Positions 25,772 through 35,332 of a DNA stretch of 64,000 nucleotides are shown here, piece after piece; position 1 is the first letter of the stretch, and every line of letters begins with the position of its first letter. A program made the position numbers and the translations under genes. The DNA comes from Paraburkholderia piptadeniae (GTDB taxonomy: Bacteria > Pseudomonadota > Gammaproteobacteria > Burkholderiales > Burkholderiaceae), in assembly GCF_900007165.1 (NCBI RefSeq), contig NZ_CYGY02000011.1, positions 1 to 64,000 of the forward strand, given 5' to 3'. Below the pieces are notes generated by a model. It was not told the origin of the DNA. It ran no database searches and worked only from the letters and a program-made list of their open reading frames with translations.

Positions 25772-26794
25772 ATGAGCAAACACGACACACCCATCGATAC
25801 CCATCCCGCCGATGTGCACAGGCGTCGTCTCTTGCAGCGCGCCGCCGCCGGCCTGACGGGTGCCGCGCTCGGCGGCGCGTTAGGACCGTTAGGACCGTTC
25901 GCGAGCGTCGCTGCGCATGCGCAAAGCGCGAGCAACCGGCTGCGAATCGGCTATCAGAAGTACGGCAATTTCGTGGTGCTGAAGGCGCGCGGCACGCTCG
26001 AAAAGCGGCTTGCAAGCCAGGGCGTGACCGTCCAATGGCTCGAATTTCCCGCTGGGCCGCAACTGCTGGAAGGACTGAATGCGGGCGCCGTCGATGTCGG
26101 CACCGTCGGCGAGACGCCGCCTATCTTCGCGCAGGCGGGCGGCGTCGACTTCGTGTACATCGGCAGCGAGCCGTCCGCGCCGCAAGGCGAAGCGATCGTC
26201 GTCCCGCACGATTCGCCGATCCGCTCGGTCGCGCAACTACGCGGCAAGAAGGTCGCGCTCAACAAGGGCTCGAATGTCCACTTCCTGCTCGTGCAGGCGC
26301 TGCAAAAAGCGGGGCTCGCCTACACCGACATCCAGCCCGTCTATCTGACGCCCGCCGATGCACGCGCAGCCTTCGTGCGGGGCAGCGTGGATGCATGGGT
26401 CATCTGGGACCCGTATCTCGCGACGATCGAACGCCAGGGGAATGCGCGCACCCTTGCCTATGGCGACGGCCTCGTGCGCAATACGCAGTACTACGTCGCG
26501 GCCCGCAAATTCGCCGCGGCACAGCCGCAAGTGCTGCACACGCTGCTCAAAGAAGTGAACGGCATCGACGGCTGGGCGCACGACAACATTCCCGAAGTCG
26601 CCGCGCTGCTGTCGCCGCTCGTCGGGCTCGATACGGCCACGCTCGAAGTCGCGCTCAAACGCACCGGCTACGGCGTTCAGCCGATCACGGACGCGACGCT
26701 CGCGTATCAGCAGCAGATCGCCGATACGTTCAGCGCGCTCAAGCTGATTCCCGGCAAGCTGACCGTCGCGGACGCGCGCTGGAAAACCGGCTGA
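25772..26794 (+). CDS. ABC substrate-binding protein, aliphatic sulfonate/nitrate/taurine type (SsuA-like), orphan
   Basis: The 340-residue periplasmic protein has an N-terminal RRRLLQRAAAG...AHAQS signal that looks like a twin-arginine or long Sec signal. It then has the NMT1/SsuA fold: LRIGYQKYGNFVVLKARGTLEKRL, LEFPAGPQLLEGLNAGAVDVGTVGETPP, and later SVDAWVIWDPYLA. SsuA-type proteins deliver alkanesulfonates, taurine, nitrate or thiamine precursors. No permease or ATPase gene follows (the next gene is convergent), so it works with an importer encoded elsewhere or is a relic. The start at 25772 has only a weak ribosome site; upstream in-frame starts are possible. Confidence 0.85.
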   Translation: MSKHDTPIDTHPADVHRRRLLQRAAAGLTGAALGGALGPLGPFASVAAHAQSASNRLRIGYQKYGNFVVLKARGTLEKRLASQGVTVQWLEFPAGPQLLEGLNAGAVDVGTVGETPPIFAQAGGVDFVYIGSEPSAPQGEAIVVPHDSPIRSVAQLRGKKVALNKGSNVHFLLVQALQKAGLAYTDIQPVYLTPADARAAFVRGSVDAWVIWDPYLATIERQGNARTLAYGDGLVRNTQYYVAARKFAAAQPQVLHTLLKEVNGIDGWAHDNIPEVAALLSPLVGLDTATLEVALKRTGYGVQPITDATLAYQQQIADTFSALKLIPGKLTVADARWKTG

Positions 26795-26848
26795 ACGCAG
26801 CCGGTTCAAACGCGCGAACGCATCGATACCATCGAAATAGCGTTCCGC

Positions 26849-28486
26849 TCACAAGCCCGCTGCGAGACCATCGCGGCGGCTGTCGCTCGCGGCCACATAG
26901 CCGCGCTCGGGCTCGTTGCGATCGAGCTTCCAGATGAACTGACCCGAGCCGAAATCCATATACGGATCGTCGATCGACTTGATCGTGTGGCCGAGCCCTT
27001 CGAGCGCGCGCGTCGTGTTGCGATCGAGCGTCGATTCGACGTCGATCGTGAAATCGCGGTTCACCTTCCAGCGCGGCGCGTCGCACGCGGCCTGCGGCTG
27101 CTGGCCGTAGTCGAGCATGCGCACGACCGTTTGCAGATGGCCTTGCGGCTGCATGTCGCCGCCCATCACGCCGAAGCTCATCACGGCTTCCTGCCGTCCG
27201 TCCACCTGCTGCGTGAGGAACGCGGGAATGATCGTGTGGAAAGGCCGCTTGCCGCCTTCGACGACATTCGGCGACTTCGGGTCCATCGAAAATCCGTAGC
27301 CGCGGTTCTGCAGCGAGATGCCGCTGTCCGGCACCACGACGCCCGAGCCGAAGCCCATGTAGTTCGACTGGATGAAGCTGACCATCATGCCGCGCTCGTC
27401 TGCCGCCGACATGTAGATCGTGCCGCCCGACTTCGGCATGCCGAAGCCGAAATGCGTCGCGCGCTTCGGATCGATCAGCTTTGCGCGCGACTTCAGGTAC
27501 GCGTCGTCGAGCATTTGCGCGGGCGTCACTTCCATCGAGCGCGAATCGGCGACGTAGCGATACACATCGGCGAACGCGAGCTTCATCGCCTCGATCTGCA
27601 AGTGCTGCGATTCGATGCCGTCCACTTTCAGCGAACCCATGTCGAACTGCTCGAGAATACCGAGCGCGATCAACGCGGCGATGCCCTGCCCGTTCGGCGG
27701 AATCTCGTGCACCGTGTAGCCGCGATACTGCTTGCCGATCGGCTCCACCCAGTCGGGCTGGTAGTTGCGCAGATCGTCGAGCGTCATCGCGCCGCCGCAT
27801 TCGCGCGAGAACGCCGCGATGCGTTCGGCAATCTCGCCTTCGTAGTACGCGCGCGGGCCCTGTTCGGCGAGCACGCGCAACGTCTTCGCGTGCCCCGGCA
27901 TCTTCACCAGTTCGCTCATTTCGGGCGCGCGGCCACGCGGCATGAACGTATCGGCGAAACCCGGCTGGTTCTTGAGTTCCGGCACGGCGGCCGCCCACTT
28001 GCGCGCGACGATGCCCGCCACCGCATGACCGCGCTCGGCGATCTCGATCGCGGGCTGCATCAGGTCCGCGAACGGCAGCGAGCCGAACTTCTTGTGCAGC
28101 GCTTCCCAGCCCGCGATCACGCCCGGCACCGTCACCGTGTCCCAGCCGCGAACGGGGTGCTCGGCGAGGCCGTTGTTCTCGCCGTATTTGCGCTTGAAGT
28201 AATCGACGTTCCAAGCGGCGGGAGCGACGCCCGATGCATTCAGACCATGCAGCTTCTTGCCGTCCCACACGAGCGCGAACGCATCGCTGCCCAGACCGTT
28301 CGACACCGGCTCGACGACCGTGATCGCAGCGGCCGCCGCGATCGCGGCATCGACGGCATTGCCGCCTTTCCACAGCATCCGCAGACCGGCCTGCGCGGCG
28401 AGCGGCTGCGAAGTCGAGACAATGTTGCGCGCGAACACAGGCATGCGCGTCGTCGGATAAGGGTTCTTCCAGTTGAAACTTGTCAT
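26849..28486 (-). CDS. ggt: Gamma-glutamyltransferase family protein, no signal peptide
   Basis: The 545-residue GGT-family Ntn-hydrolase has the predicted autoprocessing and nucleophile Thr356 in SGGTIYMSAADERG. It has the family's GGNAVDAAIAAA region near residue 42 and a conserved SGVVVPDSGISLQNRG segment downstream. Unlike E. coli Ggt, the N-terminus has no signal peptide, so it should act in the cytoplasm on imported substrates. It cleaves or transfers gamma-glutamyl groups from glutathione or gamma-glutamyl amides, and some members are acylases. It is the last gene after a five-gene peptide ABC transporter (59-nt gap), which suggests import then intracellular cleavage of gamma-glutamyl peptides. 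Confidence 0.87.
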   Translation of the reverse strand: MTSFNWKNPYPTTRMPVFARNIVSTSQPLAAQAGLRMLWKGGNAVDAAIAAAAAITVVEPVSNGLGSDAFALVWDGKKLHGLNASGVAPAAWNVDYFKRKYGENNGLAEHPVRGWDTVTVPGVIAGWEALHKKFGSLPFADLMQPAIEIAERGHAVAGIVARKWAAAVPELKNQPGFADTFMPRGRAPEMSELVKMPGHAKTLRVLAEQGPRAYYEGEIAERIAAFSRECGGAMTLDDLRNYQPDWVEPIGKQYRGYTVHEIPPNGQGIAALIALGILEQFDMGSLKVDGIESQHLQIEAMKLAFADVYRYVADSRSMEVTPAQMLDDAYLKSRAKLIDPKRATHFGFGMPKSGGTIYMSAADERGMMVSFIQSNYMGFGSGVVVPDSGISLQNRGYGFSMDPKSPNVVEGGKRPFHTIIPAFLTQQVDGRQEAVMSFGVMGGDMQPQGHLQTVVRMLDYGQQPQAACDAPRWKVNRDFTIDVESTLDRNTTRALEGLGHTIKSIDDPYMDFGSGQFIWKLDRNEPERGYVAASDSRRDGLAAGL

Positions 28487-28545
28487 GTCGTCACTCTAGA
28501 GGTTGACCACGGCCATATCGAAGGCGACACGGCCACGGAAAGAAA

Positions 28546-29430
28546 TCAGGATTCGCGCGGGTCGAGCGCGTCGCGCAGACCGTCGCCGACCAGATTGAAG
28601 CCGAGCACGGCCAGAAAGATCGCGATGCCGGGAAAGATCGACATCCAGGGCGCCTGGCTCACGAAGTCCTTCGCGGTGTTGAGCATCGATCCCCACGACG
28701 GCGCGGGCGGCAGTTGTCCGAGCCCGAGGAACGACAGGCTCGCTTCGGCGATGATCGCACTCGCCACCGTGAGGCTCGCCTGCACGATGATGGGCGGCAG
28801 CACGTTGGGCAGAATGTACCGCAGGATGATGCGCGGATGATCGAGGCCGATCGCGCGCGCGCCTTCGACATACTCTTCGGCCTTCACGCTGATCGCCTGT
28901 CCGCGCGTGAGACGGATGAAGCGCGGCATCGCCGAAATGCCGATCGCGGCCATCGCGTTCGTCAGGCTCGGCCCGAGGAACGCGGAGAGCGCGATTGCGA
29001 GAATCAGGAATGGAATGGACAGCAGCGCATCGGCGACGCGCGAGATCACGCCATCGACGAGCTTGCCGAAGTAGCCCGCGAGCAGACCGAGCGGCACGCC
29101 GAGCACGACGGCAATGCCGACGGACACGACGCCCGCGAGCAGCGACGCGCGCGCGCCGTACAGCAGGCGGCTCAGCACATCGCGGCCGAGTTCGTCGGTG
29201 CCGAACCAGTGAGCCGCCGACGGCGCCTGGCGCACGGTCATGAAGCTCGCCCGTACCGGGTCGTACTGCGTGAGCCACGGCGCAAACACGGCCATCACGA
29301 CGACGAGCGCCACCAGCAGCGCGCCGAACACCGCGGCGCGGTTGCGCATGAAGCGCACGAGTCCGCGGCGCTTGCGGCGCGGCAACGATGCAGCCGACGC
29401 TACGGATTGGGCATCGAGAGGAGTAGCCAT
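28546..29430 (-). CDS. Peptide ABC transporter permease, DppC-type
   Basis: The product (294 residues from the ATG at 29430) is a DppC/GsiD-type inner-membrane permease. A hydrophobic N-terminal helix precedes a large periplasmic loop with HWFGTDELGRDVLSRLLYGAR, then comes the EAA loop EYVEGARAIGLDHPRIILRYILPN that contacts the ATPases. Its ATG shares one base with the stop of the DppB gene (TGATG), so the two are translationally coupled. It belongs to the operon 34037-26849. Confidence 0.9.
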   Translation of the reverse strand: MATPLDAQSVASAASLPRRKRRGLVRFMRNRAAVFGALLVALVVVMAVFAPWLTQYDPVRASFMTVRQAPSAAHWFGTDELGRDVLSRLLYGARASLLAGVVSVGIAVVLGVPLGLLAGYFGKLVDGVISRVADALLSIPFLILAIALSAFLGPSLTNAMAAIGISAMPRFIRLTRGQAISVKAEEYVEGARAIGLDHPRIILRYILPNVLPPIIVQASLTVASAIIAEASLSFLGLGQLPPAPSWGSMLNTAKDFVSQAPWMSIFPGIAIFLAVLGFNLVGDGLRDALDPRES

Positions 29431-30374
29431 CAACTGCGCCTCAGTCGGGGGTTGAGCAGGATGTAGAGCACGTCGGCGCACAGATTGACGACGATGAACG
29501 CGAGCGCCGTCACGAGCACGACGCCTTGCACGACGGGATAGTCCCGGTTGAACACGGCATCGACGACGAGCTTGCCAAAGCCCGGAATCGTGAAGACCTG
29601 CTCCGTCAGCACGGCGCCCGCAAGCAGTTCGCCGAACAGCAGCGCGAGCACGGTGACGATCGGGATCAGCGCGTTGCGGAACGCGTGCTTGACGACCACG
29701 GCGCCGCGCAGCAGACCCTTCGCGCGCGCGGTGCGGATGTAGTCGGTGCGCAGCACGCCGAGCATCGCGCTACGCGTGTGGCGCATCAGTTGCGCGCCAA
29801 GTGCGGCGCCGAGCACGAACGCGGGCATCAGCATCGTCTTGATGCTGAGCCAGAAGTCCTCGCCCGGCGACACATAGCCCGACGACGGCAACAGATGCCA
29901 GCGCACCGACACGATGAAGATCAGCATGATGCCGAGCCAGAAGTTCGGTATCGACATGCCGGACAGCGCGAAGATATTCGCGGCGTAGTCGAGCGGTCCA
30001 CCGCGGCTCGCCGCCGAGATCACGCCCGCCGGTATGCCGATGCCGATTGCCAGAATCATCGCCATGATCGCGAGCTGTATCGTGACGGGCAGCTTCTGCG
30101 CGATCAGCGAGCGCACGGGCACTTCCGTGCGCAGCGACGCGCCCAGGTCGCCGTGCGCGACGTCGCGCATCCACAGCGCGTATTGGGTGGGCACGGGCTG
30201 ATCGAGGTGATACTTGACCCGCAGCGTCGCGATGAGCTGCGGGTCCTGGTCCTCGCCCGCCATTGCCATGACGGGGTCGCCCGGCAGCAGCTTTTGCAGG
30301 CCGAAGATCAGCATCGACACCAGGATCAGCGTCGGCACGGCCACGAGCATCCGATTGGCGATGATCCGCAACAT
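29430..30374 (-). CDS. Peptide ABC transporter permease, DppB-type
   Basis: The 314-residue permease has the DppB/GsiC layout: an N-terminal RMLVAVPTLILVSMLIFGLQ helix and an LPGDPVMAMAGE loop. It has the cytoplasmic EAA-type loop DYIRTARAKGLLRGAVVVKHAFRNALIPIVT. The start at 30374 lies 5 nt after the binding-protein stop. The longer frame to 30635 reads into the binding-protein gene and is rejected. Confidence 0.9.
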   Translation of the reverse strand: MLRIIANRMLVAVPTLILVSMLIFGLQKLLPGDPVMAMAGEDQDPQLIATLRVKYHLDQPVPTQYALWMRDVAHGDLGASLRTEVPVRSLIAQKLPVTIQLAIMAMILAIGIGIPAGVISAASRGGPLDYAANIFALSGMSIPNFWLGIMLIFIVSVRWHLLPSSGYVSPGEDFWLSIKTMLMPAFVLGAALGAQLMRHTRSAMLGVLRTDYIRTARAKGLLRGAVVVKHAFRNALIPIVTVLALLFGELLAGAVLTEQVFTIPGFGKLVVDAVFNRDYPVVQGVVLVTALAFIVVNLCADVLYILLNPRLRRS

Positions 30375-30379
30375 GATGC

Positions 30380-31876
30380 TCAGCCCTTCATCGAAACGCC
30401 GCGCAGGCGAACGAGGCCATCGGCGGAAGGCGTGAAGCCCTGCACCTTCTTCGACAGCACGAACGGCCACGGCTGCGCGTAGATGTAGACGATGGGATCG
30501 TCGTCGGCGAGGATCTTGCCGGCCGCGTCGTAATCCGCCTTGCGCTCGGCTGCGGTGAGCTTCGTGCGTGCGCCGTCGAGCAGCGAATCGACCTGCTGGT
30601 TGCAGTAGTGCGCGTAGTTCAGGTTGCCCGAGCACGTGTTGAACTGATGCAGGTTGCCATCGGGATCGACGCGGCCCGACCAGCCCGTGTACATCGCTTC
30701 GAAGTCGCCGCTGTGTCCCGCGTTCAGCTCGGTTGCGTAATCGCTCGGGCGCAGCTTCAGCGTAATGCCCGCTTCGCCGAGCATCGCCTGCAGCATCTGC
30801 GTGATCTGGCTCGCGACCGTGTTGTTCGGGTACGCGAACTCGATCGTCGGATGCTCATGGCCCGACGCTTTCAGCAAGGCCTTCGCTTTGGCAACGTCGC
30901 GCTTCGTCGTCGGCAGCGACGCGTTGTAGTACGGGCTCGATTTCGGAATACCCTGATTGGCCGGCGTGAAGATGCCCGCGCCGATCACCTGATCGATCGC
31001 ATCGCGATCGATCGACAGCTCGAACGCCTGGCGCACGCGCTTGTCCTTCAACGGGTTGTTGCCGCGCGGTCCGTTGTTGATGTTGAACGTCACGTAGTAG
31101 AAGCCCAAGCCCGTGACCGGCTTGAATTGAAGGTTCGCGTCGCTCTTCACCGACGCGACATCGGAAGGCGCGAGGCGTTCGAGCATGTCGAGCGAGCCCG
31201 AGCGCAGATTCGCGAGACGCACGGTGCTGTCGGGAATCGGCTGGAACACGACACGCTGGATCGGATACTTGTCCGCGTCCCAATAGCCCGCGAACTTCTC
31301 GAGCACCACGCGATCGTTCTGCACGCGCTGCACGAACTTGTACGGACCCGAGCACACGGGATGCGACGCGACGCCCGCCGCATCGGAGAGCGTCTTGGGC
31401 GCGAGCATCATGCCGGCGCGATCGGAGAGCGTGGCGAGCAGCGCGGCGTCCGGCTGCTTCAGCACGATCTTCACGGTGCTGTCGTCGACGACGTCGACAT
31501 GATCGACCGACGAAAGCTCGCTCTTGCGGTTGCTGGTCGGCAGCGTGCGATAGCGGTCGAGGTTCGCCTTCACGGCGGCGGCGTTGAGCGGCTCGTCGTC
31601 CTGGAACTTCACGCCCTGGCGCAGCTTGAACGTCAGCGACTTGCCGTCGGCGCTCGTGGTCCATGAAGTTGCGAGCATCGGCACGATTTTCAGATCGGGC
31701 CCGACGTCGACGAGCGAATTGCACATCGACGCGAACACGATCCGGTCGACGAACTGCACGCTTCGCGCGGGGTCGAGCGAACCGATATCGTCCTGCAAGC
31801 CGATGCGGATGGTGGTCTGGGCCATCGCGGCGGATGCGCTCAATGCGAGCGCGGCGGCAATCAACATTCTTCGCAT
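30380..31876 (-). CDS. Peptide ABC transporter substrate-binding protein (DppA/GsiB-like)
   Basis: The 498-residue periplasmic protein starts at the ATG at 31876, which gives a clean Sec signal peptide MRRMLIAAALALSASAAMA and has AAGGA 8 nt upstream. An in-frame ATG at 31909 would add eleven residues and has no ribosome site. It is a cluster C (SBP_bac_5) binding protein: DDIGSLDPARSVQ, LTFKLRQGVKFQDDEPLNAAAV and the later CSGPYKF are typical. Substrate probably a small peptide; glutathione or gamma-glutamyl peptides are suggested only by the adjacent GGT gene. Confidence 0.9.
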   Translation of the reverse strand: MRRMLIAAALALSASAAMAQTTIRIGLQDDIGSLDPARSVQFVDRIVFASMCNSLVDVGPDLKIVPMLATSWTTSADGKSLTFKLRQGVKFQDDEPLNAAAVKANLDRYRTLPTSNRKSELSSVDHVDVVDDSTVKIVLKQPDAALLATLSDRAGMMLAPKTLSDAAGVASHPVCSGPYKFVQRVQNDRVVLEKFAGYWDADKYPIQRVVFQPIPDSTVRLANLRSGSLDMLERLAPSDVASVKSDANLQFKPVTGLGFYYVTFNINNGPRGNNPLKDKRVRQAFELSIDRDAIDQVIGAGIFTPANQGIPKSSPYYNASLPTTKRDVAKAKALLKASGHEHPTIEFAYPNNTVASQITQMLQAMLGEAGITLKLRPSDYATELNAGHSGDFEAMYTGWSGRVDPDGNLHQFNTCSGNLNYAHYCNQQVDSLLDGARTKLTAAERKADYDAAGKILADDDPIVYIYAQPWPFVLSKKVQGFTPSADGLVRLRGVSMKG

Positions 31877-31920
31877 GCGTTGTGTCCTTGTTGCGGTTCG
31901 GGTTGCCATTAGAGGTAGGG

Positions 31921-33014
31921 TTATCGGATCGCGCCCGCTGTCAGCGCGGCCTGCCGGTCGCGGTAAATCTCGAGGCGCTCGTTCAGCTTCACGCTGACGC
32001 TCGCGGCGAGCGGCGTGCCGCTGCCCGCGTTCTGCACTTCGCGCCAGAAGTGGCAGGCGACCTGCCGGCCGCCGGGCAGCGCTTCGGCGAGCGGCCGCTC
32101 TTGCGAGCAGCGCGGCGTCGCGTGCGGGCAGCGCGTATGAAAGCGGCAGCCGGGCGGCGGCGCCGTCGGGCTTGGCAGATCGCCTTGCAGCGCGGGCTTC
32201 GTGCGGCGCTCGTGCGGACTGCTCGCGGGAATCGCGCGCAGCAGCGCTTGCGTGTACGGATGCAGCGGCGCATCGAACAGCTCGTCGACTTGCGCCAGCT
32301 CGACGATCTCGCCGAGATACATCACGGCGACGCGATCGCTCATATGGCGGATCACGGCCAGATCGTGCGCGACCATGATCAGCGTGAGGCCAAGTTCCGC
32401 TTTCAGCGATTCGAGCAGATTGATCACCTGCGCCTGCACCGACACATCGAGTGCCGACACCGGCTCGTCGCCGACGATCAGCTTCGGCTCGCCCGCGAGT
32501 GCCCGCGCGATGCCGATGCGCTGACGCTGCCCGCCCGAAAACTCATGCGGATAGCGCTCGGCGTAGCCCGGCTGCAAGCCGACTTTCGTCAGCAGTTGCG
32601 CGACGCGCTCGCGGCGCTCGGCGGCGTTGCGCGCGAGCCCATGTACGCCGACGGGCTCGCCGATGATCTGGCCCACCGTCATGCCCGGATTCAACGAAGC
32701 GAACGGGTCCTGAAAGATGATCTGCATCTCGCGGCGCAGCCGCCGCAGCTTCGCGCCTTGCCAGTGCGTGATGTCCTCGCCCTGATAGATCACGCGCCCT
32801 CGCGTCGCGTCGATCAGGCGCAGCAGCAGCCGGCCGAGTGTGGACTTGCCGCAGCCCGACTCGCCGACGATCGCGAACGTCTCGCCCGTGTTCACGGCGA
32901 ACGACACGTCGTTGACGGCATGAACCGTTGGCGTGCGCGCAAACATGTGCCGCTCGCCGCCGAAGCGTTTCGTGAGCGCGCTGGCTTCGATGATGGGCGC
33001 TTTCACGTCGGCGC

Positions 33015-33018
<4 letters not shown>
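31921..33018 (-). CDS. Oligopeptide ABC transporter ATPase, DppF-type
   Basis: The 365-residue ATPase has Walker [10 protein letters not shown], signature [15 protein letters not shown], Walker [15 protein letters not shown] and the H-loop MVAHDLAVI. It also has the C-terminal oligopeptide/dipeptide extension with the four-cysteine-type segment [15 protein letters not shown] that binds an Fe-S cluster in related proteins. Its ATG overlaps the stop of the partner ATPase by 4 nt (33015-33018). With DppD it forms the heterodimeric motor of the importer. Confidence 0.92.
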
Positions 33019-34037
<1,019 letters not shown>

Positions 34038-34111
34038 GCTTGGGCACTCCACATCGTGTCGTCGTCCTTTCATGTCGTTATGAATCGATTATCTGGCCGG
34101 CGTCGTACAAA

Positions 34112-34125
34112 AAATATTAATATTT
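34112..34125. promoter_or_regulatory. AT-only palindrome in the divergent LysR/transporter promoter region
   Basis: AAATATTAATATTT is a perfect 14-nt palindrome composed only of A and T, in an otherwise GC-rich region, between the divergent DppD and LysR starts. It probably forms part of a promoter or a regulator/H-NS-type binding site. Confidence 0.4.
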
Positions 34126-34145
34126 CTTTTCGACACTTAAGTTTT

Positions 34146-34166
34146 TCTCATGATTCGATCATGAGA
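34146..34166. promoter_or_regulatory. Perfect 9-bp inverted repeat, probable LysR operator
   Basis: TCTCATGAT-TCG-ATCATGAGA is a perfect inverted repeat with 9-bp arms and a 3-nt centre. It begins 38 nt before the LysR start at 34184 and ends 18 nt before it. Its position over the LysR promoter suggests an autoregulatory site. Confidence 0.6.
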
Positions 34167-34183
34167 TGCACTCGGGACATACC

Positions 34184-35065
34184 ATGCCGACGCTTCGCAT
34201 GTTGAAAACGTTCAAGGCCGTGGCACGCACGGGGTCGTTCTCGGCCGCCGCCGACAAGGTGGCGCTGACGCAGGCCGCCGTCAGCCTGCAGATGCGCGGG
34301 CTCGAACTGGCGCTGGGCCGCCAGCTATTCGACCGGCGGGGCCGCCAGATCGCGCTCACGCAACACGGCCATACGATCTGGCCGAAGGTCGAGCAGATTC
34401 TGGAGCTTCTCGCCGAACTCGAAGCGAAGCCTTCTGACGTGATGGAGGGACCGGTGACGATCGGCGCGGTGGTGTCGGTGATCGGCGCGCTGTCGCTGGC
34501 TGTCGCGCGGCTGAAGGCGGCGCATCCACGGCTCGACGTGCGCCTGCTGTCGGCGCGCTCGGACGAACTGGCGGGCATGGTCGAAGCAGGCGAAGTCGAT
34601 GTCGCCGCCATCGTCGCGCGCGCCGACCAGACGCTGCCCGACACGCTGAAGTGGACCACGCTCTATACCGAGCCGATGATGCTGGTCGTGAGCCGCGAGA
34701 TCGTCGACAACGATCCGCAGCGCATCTTGCGCAGCCACGGATTCCTGCGTTTCGACCGGCGCGTGCGCACCGGGCAGGTCGTCGAACAGGCGTTGCAGAA
34801 GTCGGGCTTGACGGTCAACGAGTATCTCGAACTCAATTCGATCGAAACGATCGTCGCGCTCGTGCGCGAGAAAGTCGGCGTGGCGGTGCTGCCGCTGCTC
34901 AATCGCGGAAACTGGCAAAGCGACCCGTCGCTGCGCGTGATTTCAATCGGCAGCCCGCCGACGCTTCGTACGGTGGGCATGGTGCAGCGCGCATCGGATG
35001 ACCGGAAGGCGTTGATGCGCGAGATCGTGGATACGTTCCAGGTCACGCCGCGCGGCGGGTCGTAA
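34184..35065 (+). CDS. LysR family transcriptional regulator
   Basis: The 293-residue LTTR starts MPTLRMLKTFKAVARTGSFS with helix-turn-helix at about 15-60 (AAADKVALTQAAVSLQMRGLE) and an effector domain from about 90. ATG 34184 is preferred over the in-frame ATG at 34166, which lies inside the palindrome. It is divergent from the peptide importer/GGT operon, so it is the likely regulator of that operon. Confidence 0.88.
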   Translation: MPTLRMLKTFKAVARTGSFSAAADKVALTQAAVSLQMRGLELALGRQLFDRRGRQIALTQHGHTIWPKVEQILELLAELEAKPSDVMEGPVTIGAVVSVIGALSLAVARLKAAHPRLDVRLLSARSDELAGMVEAGEVDVAAIVARADQTLPDTLKWTTLYTEPMMLVVSREIVDNDPQRILRSHGFLRFDRRVRTGQVVEQALQKSGLTVNEYLELNSIETIVALVREKVGVAVLPLLNRGNWQSDPSLRVISIGSPPTLRTVGMVQRASDDRKALMREIVDTFQVTPRGGS

Positions 35066-35332
35066 AGCGCCGACAATGCGGGCATGCGCATCCATGTGAT
35101 GCCGATATGTCAGAAAATCTGGCGATTAAATGCTATTCAATGTCCCTAAGACGGCCGCGAAAGAGGTGAAATTGGCAATGTTCATTTCAATGACGAATTA
35201 GAGGCGTGCTTTAAAAGCTCATTAATCTTTTGTCCCGTAAGAGTTATGGAATTGCCGAAGCGTTAGAAAAGAGAACGGGCGCTACTTCATTCACCCAGTG
35301 ACGACTCGCGAGAAGAACACGAAGAAAATCAC

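Noticed and set aside
26987..28840. 617-residue plus-strand frame
   Set aside because: Antisense to the GGT gene and permease; no recognisable motif, His/Arg-rich shadow.
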